Source: an uncultured Bacteroidota bacterium (GTDB taxonomy: Bacteria; Bacteroidota; Bacteroidia; Chitinophagales; Chitinophagaceae). From it: a DNA stretch of 35,983 bases. The stretch is taken from NCBI GenBank assembly GCA_903929195.1, contig CAIYTT010000053.1, positions 1-35,983 on the forward strand. The letters run 5' to 3'. The notes under the pieces were generated by a model, which worked only from the letters and a program-made list of their open reading frames with translations, did not search any database and was not told where the DNA came from. Shown here one piece after another: positions 27,287 to 34,687 of the stretch (position 1 is its first letter; every line of letters starts with the position of its first letter). The translations under genes and the position numbers were made by a program.

Positions 27287-28285
27287 ATGCTACCTATACA
27301 AGACGTTTTCCCTTTACTGCAAACTCCGTCAAAGGTTTTTATTACAACTCACCATAAACCCGATGGAGATGCAATAGGTAGTATGATGGCTCTTTATCAT
27401 TACTTAATTAAAAAAGGACATACCGTTACGGCAGTAACACCCAATGAAGTTCCTGATTTTTTAGAGTGGATACCGGGAACTAAAAAAATGTTGAACTTTG
27501 AAGAACAACAGCAAGAAGCATTAACAGCATTAAAAAATGCAGATTATATTTTCGGTGTTGATTTTAATACATTTAGCAGAACAAAATATTTAGAGCAGGC
27601 ACTAACCGAAGCTACACAACCCAAAATATTAATAGACCACCACATGTTTCCATCAAACCTATGGAACTATGGTATTTCTATTCCCGAAAAGAGCAGTACC
27701 TGCGAAATGGTATATGACTTTATTAATAGAAACGGTGATAATGAATTAATAGATAAAAATATTGCTGCATGTATCTATACCGGAGTAATGACAGATACCG
27801 GTAGTTTTAGATTTGCAGTAACAACGCCGGCTGTGCATGTAATGGTTGCAGACTTAATGAGCAAAGGTCTTGACCATGCTCGCGTACACGAAGAGGTAAA
27901 TGACTCGTGGACAGAAGGACGTATGCGTTTTTTGGGATATGTACTTATAGAAAGAATGGAAGTTTTTAAAGAATTAAATACTGCTTTTATTTCGTTGTCA
28001 AAAAAAGACTTGAATTTATTTAATATAAAAAGCGGTGATACGGAAGGTTTGGTAAATTATCCGCTAAGTATAGCAAATATAAAATTTGCTACCCTTATTA
28101 CAGAAAGAAGCGATGAGGTAAGGCTATCATTTAGAAGTAAAGGTAGTTTTGATGTGAATGCTTTTGCCAGAAATTATTTTGAAGGTGGGGGACATTTTAA
28201 TGCTTCGGGAGGAAAATCAAACTTAAATTTTGTTGAAACAATAGAAAAATTCAAGAAAATAATATCGGAAGTTCATCCAAATTAA
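27287..28285 (+). CDS. nrnA: DHH family phosphoesterase NrnA (oligoribonuclease / pAp phosphatase)
   Basis: The 332-residue protein has DHH motifs in order: THHKPDGDAIGS (21-32), FGVDFNTFSR (about 89-98), ILIDHHMFPS with D117-H118-H119, and YTGVMTDTGSFRF. The C-terminal DHHA1 motif GGGHFNASGGKS follows. This is the NrnA pattern: it degrades 2-5-mer RNAs and dephosphorylates 3'-phosphoadenosine 5'-phosphate. Length fits (about 310-345). It precedes the FKBP genes but has its own promoter box. Confidence 0.93.
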   Translation: MLPIQDVFPLLQTPSKVFITTHHKPDGDAIGSMMALYHYLIKKGHTVTAVTPNEVPDFLEWIPGTKKMLNFEEQQQEALTALKNADYIFGVDFNTFSRTKYLEQALTEATQPKILIDHHMFPSNLWNYGISIPEKSSTCEMVYDFINRNGDNELIDKNIAACIYTGVMTDTGSFRFAVTTPAVHVMVADLMSKGLDHARVHEEVNDSWTEGRMRFLGYVLIERMEVFKELNTAFISLSKKDLNLFNIKSGDTEGLVNYPLSIANIKFATLITERSDEVRLSFRSKGSFDVNAFARNYFEGGGHFNASGGKSNLNFVETIEKFKKIISEVHPN

Positions 28286-28369
28286 AAAAAATTAAAAACA
28301 ATCAGTAATTTACAAGCCGTAAGGAAAACTTAAATACAAATTTTAAAAAAAAGAAAACAAACAATAGTT

Positions 28370-29329
28370 ATGATTAAAAGAATAATACCGGCTGCTTTAT
28401 TAGGTGCAGCTATCTTTGGAGCAAGCAGCTGCAAAAACGACAGTTTCAAGAAAGTGAACGGAGTTGAGTACATGATTATTAAAGAAGTAAAAGGTAAAAA
28501 ACCTGCTATGGGCGATGTAGTTGAAGTAAACTACAAATTAATTGCAGATTCTGTTGTTGCTGCAACCGGCAAAACAGAAACTTTTACAGTAATAGATACC
28601 AGAAAGCAAAATATGGGTAAGCCCGTACCTGTGCCTATTGATGACAAAAACTTTAAAGGTGATATTAGAGAAGTAATAAAATTACTTTCTCCGGGTGATA
28701 GCGTTCTTATTAATGTACCTATTGATACTTTAATGGTTGCCAACCCGGGTAAATTACCACCATGGATGAAAAAAGGACATAAAATAACGTTCCAAATGAC
28801 TATTGCTAACATTACAACAATGGAGCAATATCAAAAAGATATGCAGGCAAAACAAGAAGAAATGAGAGCTTCTATGCAAAAAGATATGCAAGCTAAAGCT
28901 GCAGAACAAACACCAATTGATGAAAAGATTTTGCAAGATTATTTTACAAAAAATAATTTGAAACCTTCTAAAACACCCGGTGGCGTATATTATATTATAC
29001 ATAAAGAAGGTACTGGTGCAACTATTAAACCCGGACAAACTGCAAGTATAAGATATACAGGTAAGACACTTGACGGTAAAATGTTTGATTCAAATGTTGA
29101 CCCATCAAAAGGACATACTGACGCATTTAGCTTCCCGGTGGGCGAAGCAAGAGTAATTCCGGGATGGGATGATGGTGTACAAGTAATGAAAAAAGGTACA
29201 AAAGCTACTTTATACATACCTTCTCCTTTGGCTTATGGCGAAAGAGGTGCAGGTGCAGATATTGCTCCCAATTCAATATTAATGTTTGATATGGAAGTAG
29301 TAAATGTAGAAGACAAGCCGGCAAAATAA
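28370..29329 (+). CDS. Exported FKBP-type prolyl isomerase lipoprotein, array member 1
   Basis: The 319-residue protein is a probable lipoprotein (GASSC, Cys21). About 28-150 form a degenerate FKBP-like domain (VNGVEYMIIKEVKGKKPAMG, GDSVLINVPID, PPWMKKGHKITF). A charged helical linker with Met/Gln/Lys repeats (about 152-185) and DEKILQDYFTKNNLKP lead to a canonical FKBP domain (about 205-315). That domain has IRYTGKTLDGKMFDSN, RVIPGWDDGVQVM, YIPSPLAYGERG and LMFDMEVV, which supply the usual Tyr, Phe-Asp, Val-Ile, Trp, Tyr and Phe of the active pocket. It would catalyse prolyl cis-trans isomerisation and assist folding in the periplasm or on the outer membrane. A strong terminator follows. Confidence 0.92.
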   Translation: MIKRIIPAALLGAAIFGASSCKNDSFKKVNGVEYMIIKEVKGKKPAMGDVVEVNYKLIADSVVAATGKTETFTVIDTRKQNMGKPVPVPIDDKNFKGDIREVIKLLSPGDSVLINVPIDTLMVANPGKLPPWMKKGHKITFQMTIANITTMEQYQKDMQAKQEEMRASMQKDMQAKAAEQTPIDEKILQDYFTKNNLKPSKTPGGVYYIIHKEGTGATIKPGQTASIRYTGKTLDGKMFDSNVDPSKGHTDAFSFPVGEARVIPGWDDGVQVMKKGTKATLYIPSPLAYGERGAGADIAPNSILMFDMEVVNVEDKPAK

Positions 29330-29334
29330 TTTTT

Positions 29335-29392
29335 TACTACTAAGAATTGGCTACTTTTATAAAAAAGTGCCATTTCTTAGTAGTATTATATT
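29335..29392 (+). terminator. Terminator after FKBP 1
   Basis: TACTACTAAGAA (29335-29346) pairs perfectly with TTCTTAGTAGTA (29374-29385). Inside, TGGC/GCCA and ACTTTT/AAAAGT extend the stem to about 22 pairs around an ATAA loop. A T-rich tail follows. Confidence 0.85.
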
Positions 29393-29432
29393 TTAATAAT
29401 ATTTATTTTTTAATCAAAAAAATAGTTCTTCT

Positions 29433-30416
29433 ATGTTTAAAAATCAAAAGATTGCAATTATTTGCCTTCTGTTTATTTGTTTTGCAACAACAATAAATGC
29501 ACAAGAAAAAAAGGCTACAAACAAGAACAAAGTAATTACAGAAACAAAACCTGTTTTTAAGAAACTGAACGGTGTTGAATATTGTATAGTAAAAAACATA
29601 AGCGGTAAAAAACCGGTTATTGGTGATATAGTAGAAGCTAATGTACTTGTAATTGCCGATACAATTGTTAAAGCTACTAAAAAAGCAGAAAAATTTGTAG
29701 TTGGTGATTCAAGAAAAGAAAATGGTGGTAAACCGGTGCCTATTAAAATGGATGAAAAAACATTTAAAGGCGACTTTAAAGAAGTTTTAAAACTTGTTTC
29801 TCCCGGCGATAGTGTTGTCATTAATGTATCGGTAGATACTTTAATGAAATCGTTCCCAAACCAGCCTATGCCACCACTTATGAAAAAAGGCAGAAAAATT
29901 ACTTACGAAATTTCTGTTGTTTCCATAAAACCATTAGAAGAATTCCAAAAAGAAATGCAAGCAAAACAAGCTGAAATGCAAAAGCAAGAACAAGCTAATG
30001 CAGCACAACAAAATGCTATAGATGAAAAAATATTACAAGATTATTTCGCAAAAAATAATTTGAAACCTTTAAAAACAGAAGCAGGTGTATATTATGTAAT
30101 ACATAGCGAAGGTGCCGGAGCAACAGTAGCAAAAGGACAAACTGCAAGTATTAATTATACAGGTAGAACACTTGACGGTAAAATGTTTGATTCAAATACC
30201 GACCCTTCAAAAGGGCATGTGGAACCGTTTAAATTTCCTGTAGGTGCCGGTAGAGTTATTAAAGGATGGGATGATGCCGTTTTAATTATGAAAAAAGGAA
30301 CCAAAGCAACCATTTATATACCTTCTTCTTTAGCTTATGGCTCAAGAGGTGCAGGTGCTGATATTGGTCCTAATCAGGTTTTAATGTTTGATATGGAAGT
30401 AATGGGAGTTGAATAA
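29433..30416 (+). CDS. Exported FKBP-type prolyl isomerase, array member 2
   Basis: The 327-residue protein is the closest paralogue of member 1, but its signal peptide ends INAQEKK without a lipobox Cys, so it should be soluble in the periplasm. A degenerate FKBP-like N-domain (LNGVEYCIVKNISGKKPVIG, PGDSVVINVSVD) is followed by a Gln/Lys-rich helix (FQKEMQAKQAEMQKQEQ) and DEKILQDYFAKNNLKP. The canonical C-terminal FKBP domain has INYTGRTLDGKMFDSN, RVIKGWDDAVLIM, SLAYGSRGAGADIGPNQV and MFDMEV. All pocket residues are retained. It has its own strong terminator. Confidence 0.92.
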   Translation: MFKNQKIAIICLLFICFATTINAQEKKATNKNKVITETKPVFKKLNGVEYCIVKNISGKKPVIGDIVEANVLVIADTIVKATKKAEKFVVGDSRKENGGKPVPIKMDEKTFKGDFKEVLKLVSPGDSVVINVSVDTLMKSFPNQPMPPLMKKGRKITYEISVVSIKPLEEFQKEMQAKQAEMQKQEQANAAQQNAIDEKILQDYFAKNNLKPLKTEAGVYYVIHSEGAGATVAKGQTASINYTGRTLDGKMFDSNTDPSKGHVEPFKFPVGAGRVIKGWDDAVLIMKKGTKATIYIPSSLAYGSRGAGADIGPNQVLMFDMEVMGVE

Positions 30417-30470
30417 AATCAATTTATTAGTTGCCAATTTTTTACTTTAGAAAGTTTAAATAAAGAATAT

Positions 30471-30512
30471 ATAAGCAGACCATATGTTAAAATATATGGT
30501 CTGCTTATTTTT
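30471..30512 (+). terminator. Terminator after FKBP 2
   Basis: A perfect 15-base-pair stem, ATAAGCAGACCATAT (30471-30485) with ATATGGTCTGCTTAT (30494-30508), has an 8-base loop and a T5 run. Confidence 0.92.
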
Positions 30513-30593
30513 AAGAAATCTATAAAGAATATAATTATTATTTTTGAAATCAATATTGCACTTATTACAAATACTTTATAACGGAATAAAACA

Positions 30594-31622
30594 ATGAAAA
30601 AGATACAATTTATTGCAATTACGGTCTTAATGTTACTTTCGGTAACATGTCAAGCATCCAGAAAAAATAAGAAAAGAGATGTGGATTCTACAAAACAACT
30701 TTCGCAAACAAGTGCAGTTGTAGCCGACACATTTACAACTTTTCCTGACGGATTGCAATATAAAATTATTAAACATGGTACAGGAACAAGAAAGCCCATT
30801 TTTACAGACCATGTTGAAATGAATATAAGCGTACAGGTAAAAGACAGTGTTATTTACGATTCTAGAAAAATGTACAATAATAAACCTGTGCCACAACAAA
30901 TAATGAAACCGAAAGGTAAGGGGGATATTGTAGAAGGACTAATGATGTTAGTAGTTGGGGATAGTGCTATTTTTAGATTTCCTGCCGATTCTATGAAAAA
31001 AAATGGTGGTTCATTGCCACCTTGGGCTAAAGAAGGTGAGATTGTAGAATACAAAATAGCCATTGTATCAATTATGAGCGAGGAAGAACTTAAAAAAGAT
31101 AAAGCAGCAAAAATTGCAGCTCAAAAAGAAATAGACGAAAAATTGTTACACGACTATTTTACAAAAAACAACATTACACCATTAAAAACACAGTCGGGAC
31201 TTTATTACACCATTAAACACGACGGTGAAGGTGCTACTGCACAAAAAGGAAATATTATTAGTGTTTTTTATACAGGTAAATTATTAAACGGTACTATTTT
31301 TGATACAAATCAAGATTCTACATTTCATCACCAAGACCCCATTTCTTTTGAAATAGGAAAAGGAAAAGTGATTAAAGGCTGGGACGAAGGTATGACATTA
31401 TTGAAAAAAGGCAGTATTGCAACATTATATATTCCGTCGGGTTTAGCTTATGGCCCACAAGACAAAGGCGGCCCAATACCACCTAACTCTGTTTTATTAT
31501 TTGATATTGAAGTAAAGGATATAAGAACACAGGCAGAATTAGATGAGTCCTTATTGCAAGAGTATTTTAAGAAAAATAATATTAAAACCCAAAAACAAGT
31601 TCCGGTTTATATTACTCTATAA
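30594..31622 (+). CDS. Exported FKBP-type prolyl isomerase, array member 3 (frameshifted at its 3' end)
   Basis: As it stands this encodes 342 residues: a signal peptide (about 1-21), a degenerate FKBP-like domain (about 45-160: PDGLQYKIIKHGTGTRKP, GDSAIFRFPADSM, PPWAKEGEIVEYKI), DEKLLHDYFTKNNITP, and a full FKBP domain (about 200-315: VFYTGKLLNGTIFDTN, KVIKGWDEGMTLL, IPSGLAYGPQ, LLFDIEV). It then enters another linker, DESLLQEYFKKNNIKTQ, and runs out of frame into KQVPVYITL and a stop. Shifting one base at the A5 run 31591-31595 restores KTSSGLYYSITKKGKG and joins the FKBP domain encoded at 31670-31966. The intact form would be a three-domain protein of about 457 residues. Confidence 0.88.
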   Translation: MKKIQFIAITVLMLLSVTCQASRKNKKRDVDSTKQLSQTSAVVADTFTTFPDGLQYKIIKHGTGTRKPIFTDHVEMNISVQVKDSVIYDSRKMYNNKPVPQQIMKPKGKGDIVEGLMMLVVGDSAIFRFPADSMKKNGGSLPPWAKEGEIVEYKIAIVSIMSEEELKKDKAAKIAAQKEIDEKLLHDYFTKNNITPLKTQSGLYYTIKHDGEGATAQKGNIISVFYTGKLLNGTIFDTNQDSTFHHQDPISFEIGKGKVIKGWDEGMTLLKKGSIATLYIPSGLAYGPQDKGGPIPPNSVLLFDIEVKDIRTQAELDESLLQEYFKKNNIKTQKQVPVYITL

Positions 31623-31669
31623 CTAAAAAAGGTAAAGGAGCTGTTGCTGCTACCGGTGATACCGTTTTT

Positions 31670-31966
31670 ATGAATTATATAGGTAAAACACTTAATGGTA
31701 ACGTATTTGATAAAAATGTTGATTCTGCATTTAATAATATTCGCCCGTTTAGCTTTGCTTTGGGTACAGGTAAGGTAATAAAAGGCTGGGACGAAGGCAT
31801 TGCATTATTAAATAAAGGCAGTAAAGCTACGTTTTATATTCCTTCTGCCTTGGCTTATGGGCCACAGGCACCATCGAGAGCAATAGGAGCCAATGCAGTA
31901 CTTTTATTTGATGTAGAATTAACAGATATAAAAAAGGCTAAGTTAATTCCGAATCAGGTAAAATAG
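31670..31966 (+). CDS. Second FKBP domain of array member 3, separated by a frameshift
   Basis: The 98-residue frame begins at an internal Met (MNYIGKTLNGNVFDKN) and contains KVIKGWDEGIALL, YIPSALAYGPQ and LLFDVELTDI, all canonical FKBP pocket motifs. In this frame homology extends upstream without a start codon to about 31596, encoding TSSGLYYSITKKGKGAVAAT. It is therefore the C-terminal half of the preceding gene, split by loss of one A, and not an independent gene. It has no signal peptide of its own, so a separately translated product would stay in the cytoplasm. Confidence 0.8.
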   Translation: MNYIGKTLNGNVFDKNVDSAFNNIRPFSFALGTGKVIKGWDEGIALLNKGSKATFYIPSALAYGPQAPSRAIGANAVLLFDVELTDIKKAKLIPNQVK

Positions 31967-32027
31967 GTTTTAATAAAAAGAGTTTGTGTAATATCACTAA
32001 AAAATAGTATTATTTTAAAGAGAATAA

Positions 32028-32945
32028 ATGAAACTGCATATAAAAATAATTAAAGTAATAACAGTTTTTTTCTGTTTGTTCTCTTTTTCCGTTTGTAATG
32101 TTATAGGTAAAGAGAATAATGGTGCAGGCAAGAAAATGAAGCATGGTTTTAGAAAATTACCAAGCGGAATTGAATATAAAATAATAAATGCTAAAGGCGG
32201 GCGTAAACCTATTGTTGATGACCATATAGAAATGCATATTCATGTGCATATTGGTGATAGTACCATTTTTGATTCTCGGAAAATGAATAATGATTTACCG
32301 GTACCTTTTAGGATAAGTGCTGCAAAATATGCAGGAGACCCCGTAGAAGGATTTATGCTAATGGGTGCAGGAGACAGTGCAGTAATAAAAATTCCGGTTG
32401 ATTCTATGATAAAGGCCGGAAATCAATTATTACCAAATATGCAGGCAGGTGATATGGTAGAATATAATGTTGTATTACTATCTGTACTATCAGACAAAGA
32501 AAAACATATTGACGACTCTATAAAAGCTGCAAAACAGACAATTATAGACGATAAATTACTTACTGATTATTTTAACCGAAATAAAATAAAACCTGTAAAA
32601 ACAATATCCGGTATGTATTATACCGTAATAAATGATGGAAGCGGATCAAAACCAGTTATTGGCGACACGGTATCTGTAAATTATACAGGCAAATTAATAA
32701 CAGGTAAAGTTTTTGATTCCAACACAGACCCTGAATTTCATCATGTGGAACCTTTTAAATTTGCCGTAGGTACGGGTAGTGTAATTAAAGGTTGGGACGA
32801 AGGGCTACAGCTTATGAAAACAGGGGCAAGAGTTATATTATACATACCCTCTAATTTAGCGTATGGCAGCCAAGACAGAAGCCCACAAATACCCGCAAAC
32901 TCTATAATGATATTTGATATTGATTTATTGAAAATTATAAAATAG
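32028..32945 (+). CDS. Exported FKBP-type prolyl isomerase, array member 4
   Basis: The 305-residue protein has an N-terminal hydrophobic export signal (about 8-25, VITVFFCLFSFSVCNVIG; a Cys is present but the lipobox is weak). A degenerate FKBP-like domain (about 40-155: PSGIEYKIINAKGGRKPIVD, GDSAVIKIPVDSM) is followed by DDKLLTDYFNRNKIKPVKT. The canonical FKBP domain (about 195-305) has VNYTGKLITGKVFDSN, SVIKGWDEGLQLM, YIPSNLAYGSQ and MIFDIDLL. It is closer to member 3 than to members 1 and 2. It begins 61 bases after the member 3 tail, with no terminator seen between them. Confidence 0.92.
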   Translation: MKLHIKIIKVITVFFCLFSFSVCNVIGKENNGAGKKMKHGFRKLPSGIEYKIINAKGGRKPIVDDHIEMHIHVHIGDSTIFDSRKMNNDLPVPFRISAAKYAGDPVEGFMLMGAGDSAVIKIPVDSMIKAGNQLLPNMQAGDMVEYNVVLLSVLSDKEKHIDDSIKAAKQTIIDDKLLTDYFNRNKIKPVKTISGMYYTVINDGSGSKPVIGDTVSVNYTGKLITGKVFDSNTDPEFHHVEPFKFAVGTGSVIKGWDEGLQLMKTGARVILYIPSNLAYGSQDRSPQIPANSIMIFDIDLLKIIK

Positions 32946-33357
32946 GAGGAGTTATATAGGGATTGTAATAATAAATTTCTATGTAGTGAATAGTGGTAAT
33001 ACCATTTGGAAAACAAAATAAGGCTTTTATCCTTGCCGGCTAAAGGCATGGTGCTATGTGATGATACTAATACTTTGCCCCCATGTTAGCTTTGTAAATT
33101 TTCTATTTGAATTGATGGGCCGTCTCAAAAGGGCGACCTCTTTTTTGTTTAGTTTAATTTTTTGAAGATAGTTTCTGCATGTATATCACCACATGTCGGA
33201 TATGGGGATTAAAAAAATAAAAACAAGCTTTTTAGGCTGCTTTTTTTCTTAAATTTTGAACAATATTGTAAAAGCAATACAATAAAAAATATAAATACTA
33301 AATTTATATAATAAAAAATTACACTTATCTTGAGATTGTCAATTCATTTATCTTAGC
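32946..33357. other. Non-coding junction region with IS-end-like sequence
   Basis: About 410 bases without a believable gene lie between the FKBP array and the accessory block. GGCCGTCTCAAAAGGGCGAC (33119-33138) looks like the terminal repeat of Bacteroidota insertion sequences of the GTCTCAAAA type. It is followed by T-rich DNA and AAGCTTTTTAGGCTGCTTTT (33225-33244). No partner end or transposase is present, so at most this is a leftover end. Confidence 0.35.
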
Positions 33358-33365
33358 TAACTTTG
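33336..33365 (+). promoter_or_regulatory. Promoter of the antitoxin gene, predicted leaderless
   Basis: TTG at 33336-33338 and TAACTTTG at 33358-33365 are 19 bases apart, the ideal Bacteroidota arrangement. The box ends 4 bases before the ATG at 33370, so the message should start at or beside the start codon. Confidence 0.65.
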
Positions 33366-33369
33366 TAAA

Positions 33370-33594
33370 ATGACAACTATTCAACTACATCTGCCAGACG
33401 ACTTAGCAAGTAAGGCTGTTAGAATTTCGGGTAACATTGAAACGTTGATTATTGATTTGTTGCGTACAAAAATAAACGAGTTAGATAAACCTGTTACTTT
33501 AGCTGATGAGTACCGCCTTGCAGGGATTGAAAATAAATCTTTAATTACAGGATTTCAATCTATTGATATGGAGGGTTGGGATGAGGAATATTAA
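33370..33594 (+). CDS. MazE-type / DUF2281-like antitoxin
   Basis: The 74-residue protein opens with an antitoxin-like DNA-binding segment (TIQLHLPDDLASKAVRISGN). A short helix follows (ETLIIDLLRTKINELDKP), and the acidic tail MEGWDEEY is typical of small Bacteroidota antitoxins that sit before PemK/MazF toxins. The toxin start at 33581 overlaps its last 14 bases, the usual translationally coupled arrangement. The antitoxin is intact while its toxin is cut short, so it could act as a solitary antitoxin. Confidence 0.72.
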   Translation: MTTIQLHLPDDLASKAVRISGNIETLIIDLLRTKINELDKPVTLADEYRLAGIENKSLITGFQSIDMEGWDEEY

Positions 33595-33685
33595 TAGAGG
33601 AGAAATTTGGCTGGCAAACCTTGACCCAAATGGCTTTAACTTATATTTACCCTCAAAAATATTTCAATTCTTGATGGTTTTTTAA
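33581..33685 (+). pseudogene. Truncated PemK/MazF-type toxin
   Basis: This 34-codon frame reads MRNINRGEIWLANLDPNGFN and then unrelated residues to TAA. The first 17 residues match the start of PemK/MazF endoribonuclease toxins (xxRGEIWLxxLDPT), including the N-terminal strand. The conserved RPxxIIS segment and the rest of the fold are gone. The break lies near 33630, where family similarity ends abruptly, suggesting a deletion or insertion event. No toxin activity is expected. Confidence 0.7.
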
Positions 33686-33705
33686 ATCACTTTATTTGAA
33701 TAATA

Positions 33706-33713
33706 TACCTTTG
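33706..33713 (+). promoter_or_regulatory. Candidate -7 box of the UDG-fold/deiminase-fold unit
   Basis: TACCTTTG matches TAnnTTTG and ends 30 bases before the ATG at 33744. A small hairpin, TGGGT (33717-33721) with ACCCA (33731-33735), would lie in the 5' leader. No good -33 TTG is seen. Confidence 0.45.
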
Positions 33714-33743
33714 TACTGGGTCTGAAAAATACCCAAAAATATC

Positions 33744-34121
33744 ATGCCTAAATTTACAATTAGAGAATTAATTAAACAAAATGAGAATATAATTCAGTAT
33801 TATAAAAATGGATTAATATTATGGAACGAAATTAAAAATAGTCCGGAATTTGAAAATATTGAGAGCTTAATCAAGAAACTGGAAGAAATGCAGTCAAGAT
33901 TTGAATCTGAATGTGGAGGCAAATATCTTGGAAGAGAAATTATGGCATTTGTTGGAATTGGTCAATTTTCAAATGAATTAATTGGTTTTGATATAGATTA
34001 TGAAGATGCCATAAAAGTGAAAAATGCAATTGAACAAAGTTATTGTAGTATTGAGGTGAAATGGTATATAGAAAATGCCATTAAACATTTTGGATTAGAT
34101 GAAAATAAAAATAATGAATAG
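33744..34121 (+). CDS. Uncharacterised small protein, first gene of the three-gene unit
   Basis: I do not recognise this 125-residue protein. It is soluble, with no signal peptide. It appears mostly helical: TIRELIKQNENIIQYYKNGL, then ESLIKKLEEMQSRFESECGG, a possible short coiled coil. A compact middle part, LGREIMAFVGIGQFSNELIG, and a charged tail follow. Base composition matches its two downstream neighbours. The next gene starts 17 bases beyond its stop, so co-transcription is likely. The small size and first position would suit a regulatory or adaptor role, but this is inference only. Confidence 0.65.
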   Translation: MPKFTIRELIKQNENIIQYYKNGLILWNEIKNSPEFENIESLIKKLEEMQSRFESECGGKYLGREIMAFVGIGQFSNELIGFDIDYEDAIKVKNAIEQSYCSIEVKWYIENAIKHFGLDENKNNE

Positions 34122-34138
34122 TGTATAAAAAAACTATT

Positions 34139-34687
34139 ATGATAAGTATCAAACATAAATTTCTGACCCACAAAATACATCCGGAAACAGAAACTTTAAT
34201 TATTGGAACTTTCAATCCTAATGCCGAAAAAAATCAAGCTGATTTTTTCTATGGAAGAGGAAGAAATTTTTTATGGCGATTATTACCTGTAGCTTATGAA
34301 GATGCTGACTTAACAGGCAAATCAAGAGAAGAAAAAATTGATTTTATTCATAAAAGAAAAATTGATTTTATTGACATAATTTCAGAAGTAGAAATAGATA
34401 ATGGTGAGGAGGCTAATTATAAAGATAACTATCTTGATAGTCGGGTTAGTGAATGGCGTGATGTAAAAAATGAAATTGAGAACTTAAAAAAGATTAAAAG
34501 GGTTTGCATTACAAGAAAAACATTTTCAGATATTCCAAAAATGAAGGTGAGAATTGATGAAATTCAAAAATACTGCGAAGAAAGACACGGTTCTATTGAC
34601 TTCAAATATTTGATAACACCAGCAAGGTATTATTCTACAGAAAAACAAAATGTGTGGACGAAATTTCTTAAAAATGATAACAGATAA
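34139..34687 (+). CDS. Uracil-DNA glycosylase superfamily-like protein
   Basis: Counting from ATG 34139 (MISIKHKFLTHKIHPETETL), the protein has 182 residues. G23-TFNPN in LIIGTFNPNAE takes the place of the UDG motif-1 loop (GxxPG or GINPG in relatives). FFYGRGRNFLWRLLP (36-50) matches the FYGxxxNxFWxxL segment of mismatch-specific and deoxyinosine-type UDGs. FIDIISEVEID (77-87) and LITPARYYS (158-166) occupy the places of later motifs, the last resembling the LPSTSPA catalytic loop but without a clear His. A DNA or nucleic-acid base-excision role is plausible; activity is unproven. A GTG at 34121 would add six residues. Its end overlaps the next gene. Confidence 0.68.
   Translation: MISIKHKFLTHKIHPETETLIIGTFNPNAEKNQADFFYGRGRNFLWRLLPVAYEDADLTGKSREEKIDFIHKRKIDFIDIISEVEIDNGEEANYKDNYLDSRVSEWRDVKNEIENLKKIKRVCITRKTFSDIPKMKVRIDEIQKYCEERHGSIDFKYLITPARYYSTEKQNVWTKFLKNDNR

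Noticed and set aside
31587-31600. Programmed -1 frameshift in FKBP member 3
   Set aside because: The site CAA AAA C lacks a proper slippery heptamer in the reading phase, and no clear downstream stimulatory structure is seen. A one-base loss is simpler.
32741-33049. Minus-strand 102-codon frame over the end of FKBP 4
   Set aside because: It overlaps the conserved FKBP domain antisense and shows no recognisable protein features.
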